DNA of 64,000 bases from Halicephalobus mephisto (taxonomy: Eukaryota; Nematoda; Chromadorea; Rhabditida; Panagrolaimidae). Each line of letters begins with the position of its first letter. Position 1 is the first letter of the stretch. Positions 32,672 to 44,611 of this stretch are shown one piece after another. The notes beneath the pieces are model-generated. The model had not been told where the DNA came from, ran no database searches, and was given only the letters and a program-made list of their open reading frames with translations. The position numbers and the translations under genes are program-made. The stretch covers positions 806,001-870,000 of the forward strand of contig SWDT01000002.1 in the NCBI GenBank assembly GCA_009193035.1, read 5' to 3'.

Positions 32672-35058
32672 ATGAGCATAAGTAAGAGGCCGAGGAAAGT
32701 CAAGGTTCCATGGGACACATCGTCGGATATTTATGCCGCAATCGTGACAGATGATTCTCTCGCTTCGAATATCTCGACGAATTTCACAGGCATGGAGAAA
32801 GATGAGGAAAATGTTGGTTACTTGGGATTTTGCGGTGTTTTAGAAGTTGTATTTTAGGAAATAGACCTGAAAGCAGCCGTGAGTGCCCAAGCAAACAACT
32901 ACAAACACGAGATCAAGACCCCCGAAGTCAACTTTAAGCCTCAGTATCTGCTTAAGAAATCAGATTTCGACAATAGAGATCCTGGACAGAGGCTAGAAGA
33001 TGACTGTAAGTGGACATCACCAAGATTCGATATATGGAAATTGGTTTTTAAAGTATTTCTGGATTTTTTAGGTATGACCTCGTACTCGGTGATTTCTACT
33101 TTGTACGCTCCGGATGAAGAGGATTTGAGATTTTGCGAAGAAAAAGGCATTTCTATGGTAAATCTCAGGTGGTATTTTGCCTCGGCAGCCTTAGGGTACG
33201 ACGGATTTACGACTTATCTGAGGTACAGCCAGTTCCCCGGAATGCCGTTTGAGGAGTTCTGTTATCTGGAGGCTTACTTCAATTTTAAATCGGAGAAATA
33301 TCGTCAAGATCCGAAGAAATGCGACCAGATTATACCTATATTGGGGACATTCCGGCATCAAGCTACCGGATCCTACAGTTGCTTCAATCCTAGACCGCCG
33401 AAAATTGCCACAAGACGGAAGTTCCAAATTGAAGTGAAAGCTCTCCAGCACGCCTTTGAAGTCAGACAAACCGTCTTCTACTTGGCTCATCTTTCAAGAT
33501 TGCTGTATATACGAAGTTTGATGGACAGTAAATACGCATATGACTGGAGGGACTCTGTGGGCAACATGAAGCAGCCGAAAGTTTTACTGTGAGTTTTTTA
33601 TTTAATTAATTTACAATTACAAACGAAAAAATCTGTTTCCAAAGGTGTGGTTTAGTAGTAATTATGATTCATGAGGTATTTATGGGGATTTTTTATGTAA
33701 TAATTAGCCCCTGAGGGTAGATAGAAGACCATTTATTTTGATTCAGGAAATTACAGGTTTATGAAGTAAAAATATAAGGCTAAATTTTAATTACAAGATA
33801 ATCACCGTACAAAAAAGAAATTTTAAGTTACTGTAGTTTCTAAAAATTGAGATTGAAATTATTTTTATTAAGAAATTCACCTTTCATTACGACATACTCA
33901 CAAAAAACCGGAACTAGGTTACTGTAGTTTCTGAATATTCAAAAAATATAAAAATTAACTTTTAATTACGACATAATTTCAAAAAACCGGAACTAGGTTA
34001 CTGTAGTTCCTGAAAATTGTTGAGATTTTATTTTTTGATTATTGGAATATTATGATTGTATTCTAGATTCTCTGAAAGGGTACAAACGTCACTGAGGAGA
34101 TCGACTTTTAAATCCGATAGGCTAGAATTGGAGACAAAACGGCAATCAAACAGGTTACTGAAGGTGATTCCGTCTGAAAGTGAAGAAAACATGGAAATTT
34201 GTGAAATTAAAAAACCAAACGGAATTAAAATGGAAGTAGAAAGTGAATCTGAAGATGAAAAAATTTCCCTGCCGAATGGAATAGAACGACCTGAATCGAA
34301 TCATTCCATCGAGAACCAACTCCCGAAGCCGGAACCAAGGGAATCCAGGAGCTGCAGTGTTGAGTTTACTCCGGGAGTGGATATTACGAAAGTTGTGAAA
34401 ACAATTGAAAAAGATGTCAGAAGTTCTACAGGTGAGATTTATTTTTGTATAAAAAACTATTTCGAAATTTTCGTGGAAAAATAACAAATTTTATGATTTT
34501 TTATTAAAGTTAATTATTTATTTTAAATTTAAAAATTATTCTAGAAAAGTTTGCATTTTCTAATAATGTTGTAATTTTTGAATTTTCGTGCAGATACAGT
34601 AAGCCTTGTGGAAGTAAGAAAATAGCAAACTTGGTAATTTATACAGAAATGGACTCGCTTTTTTAAGGTTTTACTTAAATTTAAAAAATTTCTTATTTTA
34701 TTCGAAATTTGTGATGCTAATTTTCGAATTTTTATAATTATGGTTTTTAAAATTTAATATTTCGTATTTTAGAAGCTTTATTGTTGCCAGATGTGGCTAA
34801 ATTAGACGCCTTTACGAAGAGAAAACGGCCGAATTACTGCCAGAAATGGATGAGAGGATTTTCGCCGGAGAAAAAAGTAACATCATCTCAGATCCGGACG
34901 GCTTATAGACAAGCCTATACGGTAGGTTTTTGGATTTAGTAATTAAGTAATGAGGTTGATTTTAGGAGTATTTCCTGACGCTAGCAGATCCTAAGTCCGA
35001 TAAGGATATCATGATGGAAGCTGCACAGTCGGCAGATCGTCTGATGATGAATCGATGA
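32672..35058 (+). CDS. Unrecognised 470-aa protein, probably nuclear
   Basis: Six exons (32672-32812, 32858-33005, 33072-33588, 34067-34431, 34773-34921, 34966-35058) have compatible phases throughout and give 470 aa, so the gene is well supported although I recognise no family. The ATG stands one base behind TCTCCAG, a possible spliced-leader site. The N-terminus is basic (SKRPRKVKVPWD). Residues about 95-290 look like a folded, aromatic-rich domain (SYSVISTLYAPDEEDLRFC, GTFRHQATGSYSC, AFEVRQTVFYLAHLSRLLY). Residues 300-410 are disordered and charged. A conserved-looking basic patch follows (AFTKRKRPNYCQKWMRG) and the end is acidic-helical (DKDIMMEAAQSADRLMMNR). Intron 1 starts with an unusual GTTGGT. 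The position 550 bp after iPLA2 on the same strand could make it a third operon member. Function unknown. Confidence 0.78.
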
Positions 35059-35715
35059 ATTTTAAGTCCATTGAATAACAACTCAGGGAGACTAATTATT
35101 ATAACGAGTGATCTCTCATGTACAGAGGAGACTGTACGTTCTATGGCCAAAATGGGTAATGGATTGTTGAACTCAATAAATGGTTATTGTTGGATTTGTG
35201 ACAGATGTGGATTACTGTAGTGATGGTCTATAAGACGTGGAAGGACTTTAATATTTGCTGTAGCACTGGTACTAGAGTACAAAATACCAAGAGTATATAT
35301 CGAAAGTCTCGCAAAGAATACAGGGTAAAGTGGCTACCAAGTCTCAGGGACTTTCGTGATAGGAGTCAGTTCTCTTACAATATTTTAAACATTTATAAAA
35401 TTATTTAAAATCATTAATTCTTGTTCTTTATCAACATTTAGTAATTAATTGTCGGATATAGACTAGTGGTTGTGTACTCTGGATGACCGTAATTTAGAAG
35501 ACTAGATTGATATTTTAAAAATATTGATTATGAAATAATGTAAAATTGAAGTTCGCAGTTAGGGTATTGAAGCTTTTAAAAATTCTCGTCGACACAATTT
35601 CGTAACAAATTTTTAATTTTTTTATAATTTTATTAATTAAGAAATAACCACCATCTTAGGGTACTTTAATTTCCTCTAACTTTGAAATTTCTCGTTGAGA
35701 TTATGTCACAATTGA
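35059..35715. other. Gene-free spacer before the DNA transposon
   Basis: Nothing coding is visible. A stretch around 35160-35400 is less AT-rich than the rest and has one short chance open frame. The element described next begins at about 35716. Confidence 0.4.
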
Positions 35716-38230
35716 GACAAAACTGAATGGGACTCCTGCCACGCAAATCCCTGCTGGAATGGTTTTTGTCACTTTTAGGAATCAGTTTTTTGTAATATAT
35801 ACTGTTGGATAAAAATTTGTAAAAAAGTTGTCTTTTTCTCCACTAGAGGGTCCTATCACATTGGTCTCAAAACGAAAATTTCGAAAAAAGTCTTACAAGG
35901 GGATGTACTTCAGTAGGTCTGGAGTGTTGGAATGAGTTATATATCAGTTTGAAGGTTTTGAAACGAGGATTGAGAATATGTATGTTGTTTTTGCGGAACA
36001 CGCTTCTGGAGCGAGGAAAATCCAGAAACCTAAATCACTGATAATGATTGTGTTGAAAAACAAGTGGTTTGCTCACTGCCAGCTCAGTCGGTGTCTGGCG
36101 AGTTCATAGTCGATCAAGCACAGATTTGATCTGCTCGCTCGGTCTTGAACGCTCCTTTTTTCACTCTCAACTTTTTTTTCTACCTTTGCTGGAACATTTG
36201 TTTTCTTTTGACTTGCTTTTTGATTTTATTTTAACAAAATTACCATATATCTAATGAATGTAGCCGCTGCCTGAAGTCAGATATATCCCGGTGGAGATGC
36301 GGAAAGTCTCACAAGAGCAGAGAGGAAAGCGATTCATACAATTCAAATGATTATTCAGCGGTTTTCTGATGATGAGGAAATTGAAGTCGAAGAGGATGAA
36401 TAAATTGAAAAACAGCTTGATTGTACAGAAGATGATTATGCGGATTCCGAAGTCGACGATGAATTTTCGATGACACACGACTCGATGATGATTGGAACTC
36501 GAGAAATAACGAAGAAAGAATTGGAAAATGCTCTTCAATTCCATTGTTCATCACACAAAGGATGCCGTTCCCTTCTATGAATTCGAAGTTCCGATGGATT
36601 TCAAATAGAAGACTTTTGGAGAAACTTCGCCAATATGAAAAATACGATGTGTTTTTTTATTTGAATATATTTTTTCTTACTTGATATTTATGGGAATTGT
36701 CCGAACCTCTCATTCTCGCCTACTTCGGCATCTAGCGAAAACACGGAATACTCAAATAATTGAAATTAATTCTGGTATTATTTTACATGATGTTGATTAA
36801 CAAAAATTTAAAAAAGCTTTTCGATATACATCGCGACGGATTACTAAATTAGTAAAAAACTAGTGCTCAGCAGATTAAAATTCAAGAAGCTGCTGATCAC
36901 TTTATTGCAAATATAGAAGCAAAATTAAAATCTGTCCCTTCGTTGGCCTGTGTGAATGCTGATCAGTCAGGATTCCTGAAAGAGCTTTTTACCGTTAAGT
37001 GTCTAGCACAAACAGGTGTGCAAAAAGTGGAGCGTTATGTTCAGTCAATGAATGCCACTACGCATTTTTATACCATTTTGCCACAAATTTTTGTTCATGG
37101 ACAGCTTGGGTGATTATCTATTTGTTGTTCTCCAGGAACTACAAGGTCAATTTCCTAAACAAGGAGTTTTCCAGACGCCAAATCTTGTTGTTAGGTGTCA
37201 CACCTCTCATATAATGACTAAACAATTAATGAGAAATTGGCTGCAAGAATGTGTTTTGATAGAGAAAATGTGTGATCACACCATTCTCATCGTTGACTCA
37301 TGGAGTTCTTTTAAGGATCACGACACAATGCAATCTTTAGTCCCTAGTAATAAGACTCTGGAGGTTTTTAATATCACGGCTGGCGCAACCTCACTTATAC
37401 AGCCTCTAGATATTTTCTTTTTCCGAATTTTCAGGACGTTCGTTAAGAAAATCATATTGCATCTGATGATCTATAAAAGACGTTTTCTTGCACCGGAGGG
37501 ATAACATTTTAAAACTAGTGTCGTTAATGTACAACCAATTTTGTTTTCATCGATACCAACATTTTTTAAAATATAGTTGATATCGGTGTGAATAAGTTGA
37601 CGAAAGACCACCTGAATTCGTAATATCAGTACAATGTTGTTTCTCTTCAACAATTATTGTCTGTCATTCTGAAGACTGTGATCAACAGTCTTATTAAGTA
37701 TTCATACTGTGAAGACTTGTATTTTGAACATTTTTAAAAAATGTTTTCATTATTATGACTGCATAAAATTTCTCATCCTGTCGATCAGAAATGTTCGAAG
37801 AACCAAAAAGGTAGAAAAGTTGAGAGTGAAAAAAGGAGCGTTCAAGACCGAGCGAGCAGATCAAATCTGCGCTTGATCGACTATGAACTCGCCAGACACC
37901 GACTGAGCTGGCAGTGAGCAAACCACTTATTTTTCCACACAATCATTATCAGTGATTTAGGTTTCTGGATTTTTCTCGCTCCAGAAGCGCGTTCTGCAAA
38001 AACAACATACATATTCTCAATCCTCTTTTCAAGACCTTCAAGCTGATATATAACTCATTCCAACACTCCAGACCTACTGAAGTACATCCTCTTGTAGGAC
38101 AGAACCGAATAGGAACTCTTGCCGCGAAAGTTCCTGCTAAGATGGTTTTTGTCATTTTTAGGAGTAAGTTTTTTGTAATAGATACTGTTGGAAAAAAGTG
38201 TCAAGAAGTTCTACTCCGTCACTAGAAGTC
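35716..38230. mobile_element. Decayed DDE DNA transposon with long inverted repeats inside a direct repeat
   Basis: Two layers are visible. The inner element runs 35893-38098 and has inverted repeats of about 310 bp (35893-36202 against 37789-38098; shared text includes TCAGTAGGTCTGGAGTGTTGG and GGTTTGCTCACTGCCAGCTCAGT). The outer layer is a direct repeat of about 130 bp (35716-35852 and 38101-38230; shared TGGTTTTTGTCA, TTTTTTGTAATA, ATACTGTTGGA). The interior holds a broken transposase. Size, inverted repeats and transposase type point to a cut-and-paste element. Confidence 0.8.
36935..37503 (+). pseudogene. Broken DDE superfamily (pogo/Tigger-like) transposase
   Basis: Cut-and-paste transposases of this group use three acidic residues in an RNase-H fold. 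The first can be seen in VNADQSGF (about 36954), the second in ILIVDSWSSFKDH (about 37285), the third in SLIQPLDIFFFRIFRTF (about 37400), the last being characteristic of pogo/Tigger-type enzymes. The frame changes near 37105, where one frame ends in TGA and the next continues, and no start codon or DNA-binding domain can be joined. A separate acidic stretch at 36340-36530 may be the remains of the N-terminal part. The gene is dead. Confidence 0.7.
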
Positions 38231-38302
38231 TATATCGCATCAGCAACAATAATTTTTATTATAGGATTATGACTAGGTAGTGATTTAAAAATAAAAATGA
38301 TA

Positions 38303-40609
38303 TTAATCACTGTCACTGTTTTCGTCTTCGCTGGGAATATTCTTGATAAGTTCGTTAACATGGCTGACAGCTTTAGGTTTTCCGTCGGGACCGATCGAAG
38401 CTGGTTGGAACACTCCACTCTCCATCAGTTTATCCATCGCATTCGCCAGTTGCATAGCTTCGTATTCTTTTTGTTCTTCTGTCATGTGATCTAGAGGATT
38501 ATCTATCTCTGGTTGGATATATCCTGTTACTGGATTAACTCTGTTTTCTACTTGTTTGTAAGATTCCGTTTCTGAGTCTTCACTGTCACTGTCTCTTCTG
38601 GGATTGTTGATGGCCCCAAGGAAACCGTAATTCGCCAGCAGTCCGGCCGAATGTCCGAAACCCGTGTACTTGATTAGTCGGTTCACTAAAATAAGGAATT
38701 TACTTTTTTAAATAAAGTAAAAACTTTTTTAAAATAAAAAGTAATTTTTTAAAAATAAAATAAATAAATTTTTAAAACGGAAAATTACCGTTTCTCTTGC
38801 ACAAGACGAATAAAAATTCAGCAGCTAGATCCTTACAATGTGTAGGGGATGTCAGTAATCTTACGATTTTGTTTCTCAAAGTTCTGCCTTCATCAGGAGG
38901 TTTCTCGACGTGTTGTGCTTTCAATGGCGGAATAACCTTCAATCTACAGTATCTTCTGGAAGGTTTATGATTTTTACAAAGATGAATCAAAGTAGTAAAA
39001 AAAGTCGACAACAAATCCACTTCACTTGGACCAGTTTTGTCGATTTTTCTAGACAGTAATTCCAAAGTTGAATCTACAAATCTCATATCGCAATTTTCGT
39101 AAATTTTTGTTGTTTGAATTTCGTTATTTTTCACTTCAGGACACAACAACGGCAAACAAGAGGGCATTGTTGCCAGAAGATGGATGGCATTTTGTTTCAA
39201 ATCGTCATCTACAGTAGGATTTTGGACGATTTTCGAACATTCTTTGGCACACGATTCCGCCACATCCATGTCGTAAATCTGGGCATGACAGTATAGATTA
39301 AATAATATTTTTAAGGATTCTGTGGCCCATTCTTGTTTTTTATTTTCTGTAATTGGAAATTCAAAAATTGAAAATTTCAAAATATTTAGGAATTTTTGAG
39401 TGTTTTCAGAATCTTCTACCCATTTTTTTTGGAGTTCAATCGAATGAGCACTTGCCACAAAACAAATCCGAAGATCGAAAAAAAGTAATAATTCTAGTTC
39501 ATCTTTCGGAATTCCGTTTAAATAATTAAAAAATTCTGAATAATTTGATCCATTTTGAAGATTTTTAACGATTTCTTCATCTCTTTGGACCATCAATTGA
39601 CAGCATTTGTTTTCAAATCCAGTTCTGGCAACAACGGAATTAAATAAAGCATTCACTAAGCATTTCACTGCTTCCATCAAAACTGAAAATAATATTTTTA
39701 ATTTGAAAAAACCATAAAAATTAAAAACAATTTAAAAAAAAAATTATATTGCAAGAAAATTAAAAGTAAAGTCATTTTAGAATGAATGTTTTTAATTTAA
39801 AAAATTAAAACATCATAGGAAAATATTTTTTACAAAATTATTCTGAACGAATTTTTAGAATTAAAAAATAATTATATTACAAAAAAAAAATAAACTTTCT
39901 ACATCAAATGATTTTAATGCGAATTTCTGAAAAGTTCAGAAATTTAGGTAAAAAATGAAAAGAGCGAGTAGATTTCAATTTAGAAAATTGCCAAATTTAC
40001 CGCTTTTTCTATTTTTACAAAGTTCGCGCTCTCTGCGCGGGAATTCAAAAATTTCAAAAACATCTTGATTTTTAAAATCATTGTAATTTTATATAAAACT
40101 TACCATTATGATCAGTTGGTCTGGATTTAGGAAAAATTCCAGCGGCTTTAAGCACCAATTCGACCAGTTCTTCCGAAAAAAGCGAATTGATGCCATTCTT
40201 GTCTCGACACAAAATCCGAACAAGCTCCAACAAAGCACACTGATAACTGGAAGGAGCATCCGAAAAAACAGCAACAAAAAAATCACAAACATCCTAAAAA
40301 TAAATTGATATATAAAAACTTCAGAATAAATTGATATATGGAAATTAAGAAATAAATCGATATATAAAAGTTTTGAAATAAATTGATATATGGAAATTTT
40401 GAAATAAATTGATATATGAAAGTTTTGAAATAAATTAATATATGGAAATTAAGAAATAATTAACCTACCTTTCGGATATTTTCGTTTAATTCAGGGAAAG
40501 CAAATTTTTGCCCGAGATAACTGTTGACAGTTTTTAAGGATTGAATGGTCTCTTCAGCATTGGGAGATGTCTTCCAGACGTTGATGGCTTCTCTTGTTAA
40601 TCCGGACAT
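38303..40609 (-). CDS. ric-8: RIC-8 / synembryn, G-alpha chaperone and exchange factor
   Basis: RIC-8 folds and activates heterotrimeric G-alpha subunits; in worms it acts in neurotransmitter release and in spindle positioning. Four exons (40469-40609, 40104-40293, 38789-39682, 38303-38685) join in frame to 535 aa, the family's usual 530-580. The N-terminus reads SGLTREAINVWKTS. The armadillo-like helical body follows (SYQCALLELVRILCRDKNG; MEAVKCLVNALFNS; PPLKAQHVEKPPDEGRTLRN, the basic P-P-L loop typical of RIC-8). The C-terminal signature RLIKYTGFGHSAGLL and ANYGFLG is unmistakable, followed by the acidic Ser-rich tail with casein-kinase-2-like sites (DSDSEDSETES; SEDENSDSD) that in other species are phosphorylated and required for activity. 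Introns contain a 30-bp ATATATGG repeat (40310-40455) and a GAATTCCCGCG repeat copy. Confidence 0.95.
39950..40070 (-). repeat. Inverted copy of the GAATTCCCGCG repeat in ric-8 intron 2
   Basis: GAAAAGAGCGAGTAGATTT, then GCCAAATTTACCGCTTTTTC and CTCTGCGCGGGAATTC. It is a diverged member of the family seen at 4858, 31476 and 51057. Confidence 0.75.
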
Positions 40610-40971
40610 TCTTGGGGAGAAATCAAGTCTTAAGTGAGAATTTCAAGATCGCTCAGAGAGAACAGTTCACCATGGAAACCTTCGAAGTACAACTAAACGA
40701 GAAAAGCCGCCTTCCACCGGATTTTCTTCTTTAAAGCTACAAGATTCGACTAGTCTGAAAAGAGAGATAAAGATTACAAAAGATATTTCAGATAAGCTGA
40801 GGAAATAACTATAAAGTAAAAATCATGTTCGAATTCCGTTATAAATTTCGGAAAATTAAGGATTTCCTGATTCTTAAAAAATTGTTTGATTTGATTTATA
40901 TTTAAAAAGTGAAAAAATTACAATATTAATAATAAATAAACTACACAAGTAAAGGAAATACAAAAAGCAGA

Positions 40972-41440
40972 ATTTTAAACTTCATATATGAACTTAAAAA
41001 AATCAACAATTTTTAAAATTTAATAGTAATTTTTTAAATTATTTTACTTATGTATGCCTAAAAACAATAAAAATGATGAAAATTATAAAATCTATGACGA
41101 ATAAACTTAAAAATTATATATGAAACAGAATTTTAAACTTCATATATGAACTTAAAAAAATTAATTATTTTTTAAATTTAATAGTAATTTTTTAAATTAT
41201 TTTACTTATGTATGCCTAAAAACAATAAAAATGATGAAAATTATAAAATCTATGACAAATAAACTTAAAAATTATATATGAAACAGAATTTTAAACTTCT
41301 TATATTAACTTCGAAAATTGAAATATTTCACAACTTTTAAAGTCATATTTTTTATATATTTTACTCATCTTTACTTAAAAATAAAAAGTACAACAAATTA
41401 GCTTAAGTAAGCCTAGAAAATCAATAAAGAAAAATTTCAA
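40972..41440. repeat. ~160-bp tandem duplication upstream of ric-8
   Basis: Two almost identical units (about 40972-41122 and 41123-41284) and a diverged third (to about 41440) each read TTTTAAACTTCATATATGAAC, ATTATTTTACTTATGTATGCC and AAAATTATATATGAAACAGA. The 40610-41580 spacer contains nothing else that I can support. Confidence 0.85.
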
Positions 41441-41811
41441 ATTTCATATATGAACGCGGAAAACTAAACACTTCGCAACTTTTAAAATAAACAACTTTTT
41501 CGTTTTATTCATACGTAGTTGATATACATTTCATTTTTACGTATTTTAAACGTGTTTTAAATGTAAAAGTAAGGACAGGAATATCGATTGTGCCATTCGA
41601 GTTTGGAGGTCTTTTTGGAAAAACTGGGAAAGTGCAATTCGAGTCGATAGAGCAATTTGAATTTGGCGCGGAAGGAACCAAATGGAAAGTTTTATTTGTC
41701 TTTCATTCCTGGAGGAACTTTGAAAAATTTCTGACGTCGTTTCCTGGTTTCATTTTCAGTTTTTCTGGTGATTTTCCATATATAAACAAGGATACTGAGA
41801 GATTCTGCATC

Positions 41812-44496
41812 ATGAATCCTGTGTTACTCAGAAAAGTGGATTTTCATGGAAGAACTAGGAAGTGGATTCGGAAGCTCCCGTCTGAGGTCGTCGATCGGAT
41901 ATATGTCCTCACTTCCAGCGCCATCGATGAGAGATGTTTTTCAATCCAGTTCGGATATCACGGATGTGCCTTGGATTACGTTTTGAAAGAATTTGGATTT
42001 CTGGATTTTGAGGAAATGATTACGAAATCGCGGGAACTTCGTTTTTTAAAAATTTACATAACAAAAGACAAAAACCGAAAATTTATAAAATTTTTTTTCA
42101 ACGAACAAGGCTACAAGAAGATCAAAAAAGCACAGGAGTACTTCGGTCACGTGTCTGATCTCAGAAGGTTCGAATTTCGGATTTCAAAAGTTTACTTTTA
42201 ATTTTTAGGCCAGAAGGAGCTGTCGAGATCAAGTACGAAGATATGTGTCTATTTCATCAGAGATACAGCGAAATCTACGCTAAGGTTATTATTTTTCATT
42301 TGAGTAATTTTACTTTTCAATTTCCAGGGAAGATTAGCGTTAGTCAATCTTTTCGGTCTTTGTTATGATCCAGACGGTGTTAATTCGTTTCCGGTAGGTC
42401 ATTTTTAATCAGTTAATTTAAGACTACGAACGAGTAGGAGTTTTTAATTATTAATTGGTCATCAATTGATATATGAAATTTCATTATAGGCTTTTAGTTT
42501 TATTACTAATTGCTTATCAGTTAATTTAAGACTACAAATAAGTAGGAGTTTAATTATTTCTATTTTTAGTTTATATATGAAATTTCAATATAGGTTTTTA
42601 GTTTTATTATTAATTGCTTATCAGTTAATTTAAAATTATGAATGAGTAGGAGTTTAATTATTTTTATTTTCAGTTTATATATGAAATTTCAATATAGGCT
42701 TTTAGTTTTTATTACTAATTGTTTATCTGTTAATTTAAAATTATGAATGAGTAGCTTTTAATTTATTTTTATTTTTAGTTTATATATGAAATTTCAATAT
42801 AGTTTTTTAACTTTATTTTTATTATTAAGTAATATAGAAAATGAAAATATAATTTATTAATTTTTATTTCTGTTATAAATTAATCGATATAAAAATGTAA
42901 ATTTATAATTTTTTACTTTTTTAAAACAATCATCAATATATTAAATTTTAATATTTTTTATTTTTTGTTAATTATTTTATAAAAATTTTAATGTAAAATT
43001 TTCCACTTTTATTTTTTTAAATTAAATTAAATTAAATTTTTTTATTGTTTTTTATAGGTTGAAGTAGTGAACAAATTGATCAAAGAATTCCATGGACGCG
43101 AAGAAATAACTAACATAGGAGATGTAAGTTTTAAATTAATTTTTACTAATTAAAATTAAAATTACACAAAAACTAAAATAAAAAATTCTAAAAATAGAAT
43201 TTCATGAAAATTTTCGGAACATTTTGGAATTAGATAAAAGTTTTTCGAAATTTTCTAAAATTGAAAATTTCCAAAAAATCCTAAAAATTAGTTTCGAGAC
43301 AGTTTCGCAGTAATTTTTATTTTTAATTTTTGTAATTCTGTAATTTCGAAACGAATATTTGAACTTGGAAGTATTGAGAATTCTTGTTGAGATAATTTTC
43401 TAATAATTTTTATTTTTTTTAAATTTTATAATTTTTAAAATTTCTGATAAAAAAAATTCTTTAAAAATAGAAAAAATAGTAATTTTGTTTAAAGTTGATT
43501 TTTTTCTTATTTTTAAAATAATCTTAAAAGTTCTGCAAAATCTTTCTAAAATAATTTTTAATATTTTTTATTTTTTCAATATTATGAATATATGTGATTT
43601 TTAAGTTCCGAAAAAAGTACTTTCCTGGTGTGGCAAGTTTGTCTTCTGTGATCAACAGATTCTGTTTTGAAGAAATCGAATTCGTCGATAGTGTATTTGT
43701 CCTAAAAGTAGATCCAAAAATTTTCAAAACAGATTTAGAAAAGAAAATTGAATATCGAAGAACTTTCTTCGCCGAATTGGATACTAAATTTAGAGAATTG
43801 TACAGTACCCAAGATTACCGTATTCATAAGAAAAATGATTCCAAAATAATTCCGAAATTCTGTAGAAATCGTAAATCTTCAACTTCTGATTTTGAAGATG
43901 ACGTCAGAGTCGAAAATCAACCTCATCGTGTACGTGATTCTCCTGAGACGAAAACCGAACCGTCAAAGAAGCCAGAAAAGTCTTTTTTTATTAACAAAAA
44001 AAATGGTCCGATTGCAATGTGTTTCAATCGTCCGAATCCAGTTATTCCTGTTACAAAAAAGAATATACTTAATCCATGTCCAAATGAAGAAGAATCAGAA
44101 TTTCCAAATGATATTACGGTAAATGGCTATAAAAACGATGGAATTTCAAGTTACAAAAAAGAAATATTTCCAAAAAATAGAATTACTGAAGAGTGTTTAA
44201 AATTCAGAATCTCGTCATATAAAGAATCAGAATTTTCGAAAAATACAACTATGAATGAATATTTAAATTATAGAATTCCATTTGAAAAATCAGAATTTCC
44301 AAGAAATATTGAAGAATGTTCAAATTCTGAAATTTCAACTTATGAAGGACGAAGATATTTAAAAAGCACAACTATTGTTGAACATTCAAATTCTACAACT
44401 TTATCCTACAATGAACAATCTCCAGAAGAAATTCCTATTGATAGATACAAAAATGCTTTAATTCCAGAATATTACGACGCTGAAAGTGATGTTTGA
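41812..44496 (+). CDS. Unrecognised 484-aa protein with degenerate Ser/Glu-rich C-terminal repeats
   Basis: Five exons (41812-42167, 42209-42284, 42328-42393, 43058-43123, 43606-44496) are compatible in phase and give 484 aa from the ATG at 41812. The same frame is open upstream to about 41570 with exon-like composition, but no ATG is found there, and TTTCATTTTCAG at 41744-41759 could be a spliced-leader site, so I chose the inner ATG; a longer start via an unseen exon is possible. The N-terminal half looks folded (LPSEVVDRIYVLTSSAIDE; FGYHGCALDYVLKEFGFLDF). After residue 260 the chain is disordered, with about six degenerate 20-24-residue repeats built on S-E-F-x-K-N-x-T/I-x-E-x-x-N/K and S-Y-x-E. 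Two exons are exactly 66 bp. No family recognised. Confidence 0.68.
42440..42830. repeat. ~105-bp tandem repeat in an intron of the 484-aa protein gene
   Basis: Four units share TTTATATATGAAATTTCAATATAGG, TTTTAGTTTTATTANTAATTG and GAATGAGTAGGAGTTTAATT. The CAATATAG/TTTTAG ends resemble acceptors but lead to no open exon. Confidence 0.75.
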
Positions 44497-44611
44497 ATCC
44501 TGATTTGCTACAAACTTTCCGTTCATATTTCTATTGTTGATAATTTAATTGTTCTCTTTTGCACCGTGCTATCATAAAGAATGACGAAATAATTATCTAA
44601 AATTGCAGATT

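Noticed and set aside
36251..36554. Minus-strand frames within the transposon
   Set aside because: Antisense to an acidic stretch that more likely belongs to the decayed plus-strand transposase; no start context or family.
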